From the NCBI RefSeq assembly GCF_934643405.1, contig NZ_CAKUCL010000200.1, positions 1-13,182 on the forward strand: a stretch of DNA of 13,182 nucleotides, given 5' to 3'. Source of the stretch: an uncultured Actinoplanes sp. Its GTDB lineage: Bacteria > Actinomycetota > Actinomycetes > Mycobacteriales > Micromonosporaceae. The notes under the pieces were generated by a model. That model did not search any database. It worked only from the letters and a program-made list of their open reading frames with translations, and had not been told where the DNA came from. Position 1 is the stretch's first letter; each line of letters starts with the position of its first letter. Shown here piece by piece: positions 13,087 through 13,182 of this stretch. Both the position numbers and the translations under genes were made by a program.

Positions 13087-13182
13087 GTGAGAGGCTCGCG
13101 GCCGGGTAGCCGCAGGCGGGGGCGGGTGGACGCGGCGCCTCTCGTCCGGGCGTTGCAGCTCTGGATCGGCACGGTCGCGGAC
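13087..13182 (+). CDS. Possible start of a gene cut by the window end
   Basis: An open frame begins at GTG 13087 (or the in-frame GTG 13126) and runs off the window, giving at most 32 residues. The end of it, APLVRALQLWIGTVAD, looks like ordinary protein sequence, whereas the first dozen residues are Arg/Gly-rich and may be noncoding. Upstream bases are G-rich, but no clear ribosome site stands out. It would be the natural target of the operator at 12860-12885. It is too short to assign. Confidence 0.3.
   Translation, partial: MRGSRPGSRRRGRVDAAPLVRALQLWIGTVAD

Noticed and set aside
12813..13172. 119-residue open frame on the - strand between the LacI-family gene and the window end
   Set aside because: It is Pro/Arg-rich, crosses the promoter and palindromic operator, and lacks a ribosome site.

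Overview
The window is very GC-rich DNA, with G or C at most third codon positions, GTG as well as ATG starts, and G-rich Shine-Dalgarno sites. The gene set (DXS and IspH of actinobacterial type, HpnH, a secreted CBM2-GH12 enzyme, a RsbU-like phosphatase, and a methyl-accepting chemotaxis protein) suggests a saprophytic, motile actinomycete. A member of the Micromonosporaceae such as Actinoplanes is my best guess; this is inference, because no rRNA or other marker gene is present.

Region 1 (1-3649, + strand) is a tightly packed operon: ispH (5' end probably cut by the window), hpnH and a dxs paralogue, with 2-nt gaps. It joins the first and last steps of the MEP isoprenoid pathway to the radical SAM enzyme that puts an adenosyl group on hopene. 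It is therefore probably the edge of a hopanoid cluster whose cyclase and squalene genes lie upstream. The DXS lacks about 47 residues that other DXS proteins carry.

Region 2 (3737-4270) has a small two-domain peptidoglycan-binding protein without a signal peptide, followed by three consecutive perfect inverted repeats. Region 3 (about 4283-5586) is a fluoride-export operon, crcB-DUF190-crcB, behind a leader that can fold in two mutually exclusive ways and partly resembles a fluoride riboswitch. Region 4 (5668-6426) encodes a multi-pass membrane protein of unknown function with an HIHH motif. It ends tail-to-tail, overlapping by 7 bp, with an orphan chemoreceptor (8039-6420). Upstream of the receptor on the same strand is an unrecognised 261-residue protein (8931-8146).

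Region 5 (9170-10282, + strand) encodes a secreted family-12 glycoside hydrolase with an N-terminal cellulose-binding module. A perfect 16-bp palindrome with a central CpG lies just before the gene and a strong hairpin terminator just after it. Region 6 (11648-10485, - strand) is a GAF/PP2C-type phosphatase of the SpoIIE/RsbU family. Region 7 (12806 to the window end) has a LacI-family repressor, and on the other strand a sigma-70-type promoter whose predicted start site falls in a perfect 26-bp palindrome. This looks like the repressor's operator. It leads into a small Arg-rich ORF and perhaps the start of a further gene cut by the window end.

No tRNA, rRNA, CRISPR array, insertion sequence or phage gene was seen. 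No intergenic stretch exceeds about 240 bp. The likeliest places for something new are the crcB leader with the DUF190 protein between two channel subunits, the operator region at 12829-12885, the shortened DXS, and the two unrecognised proteins.
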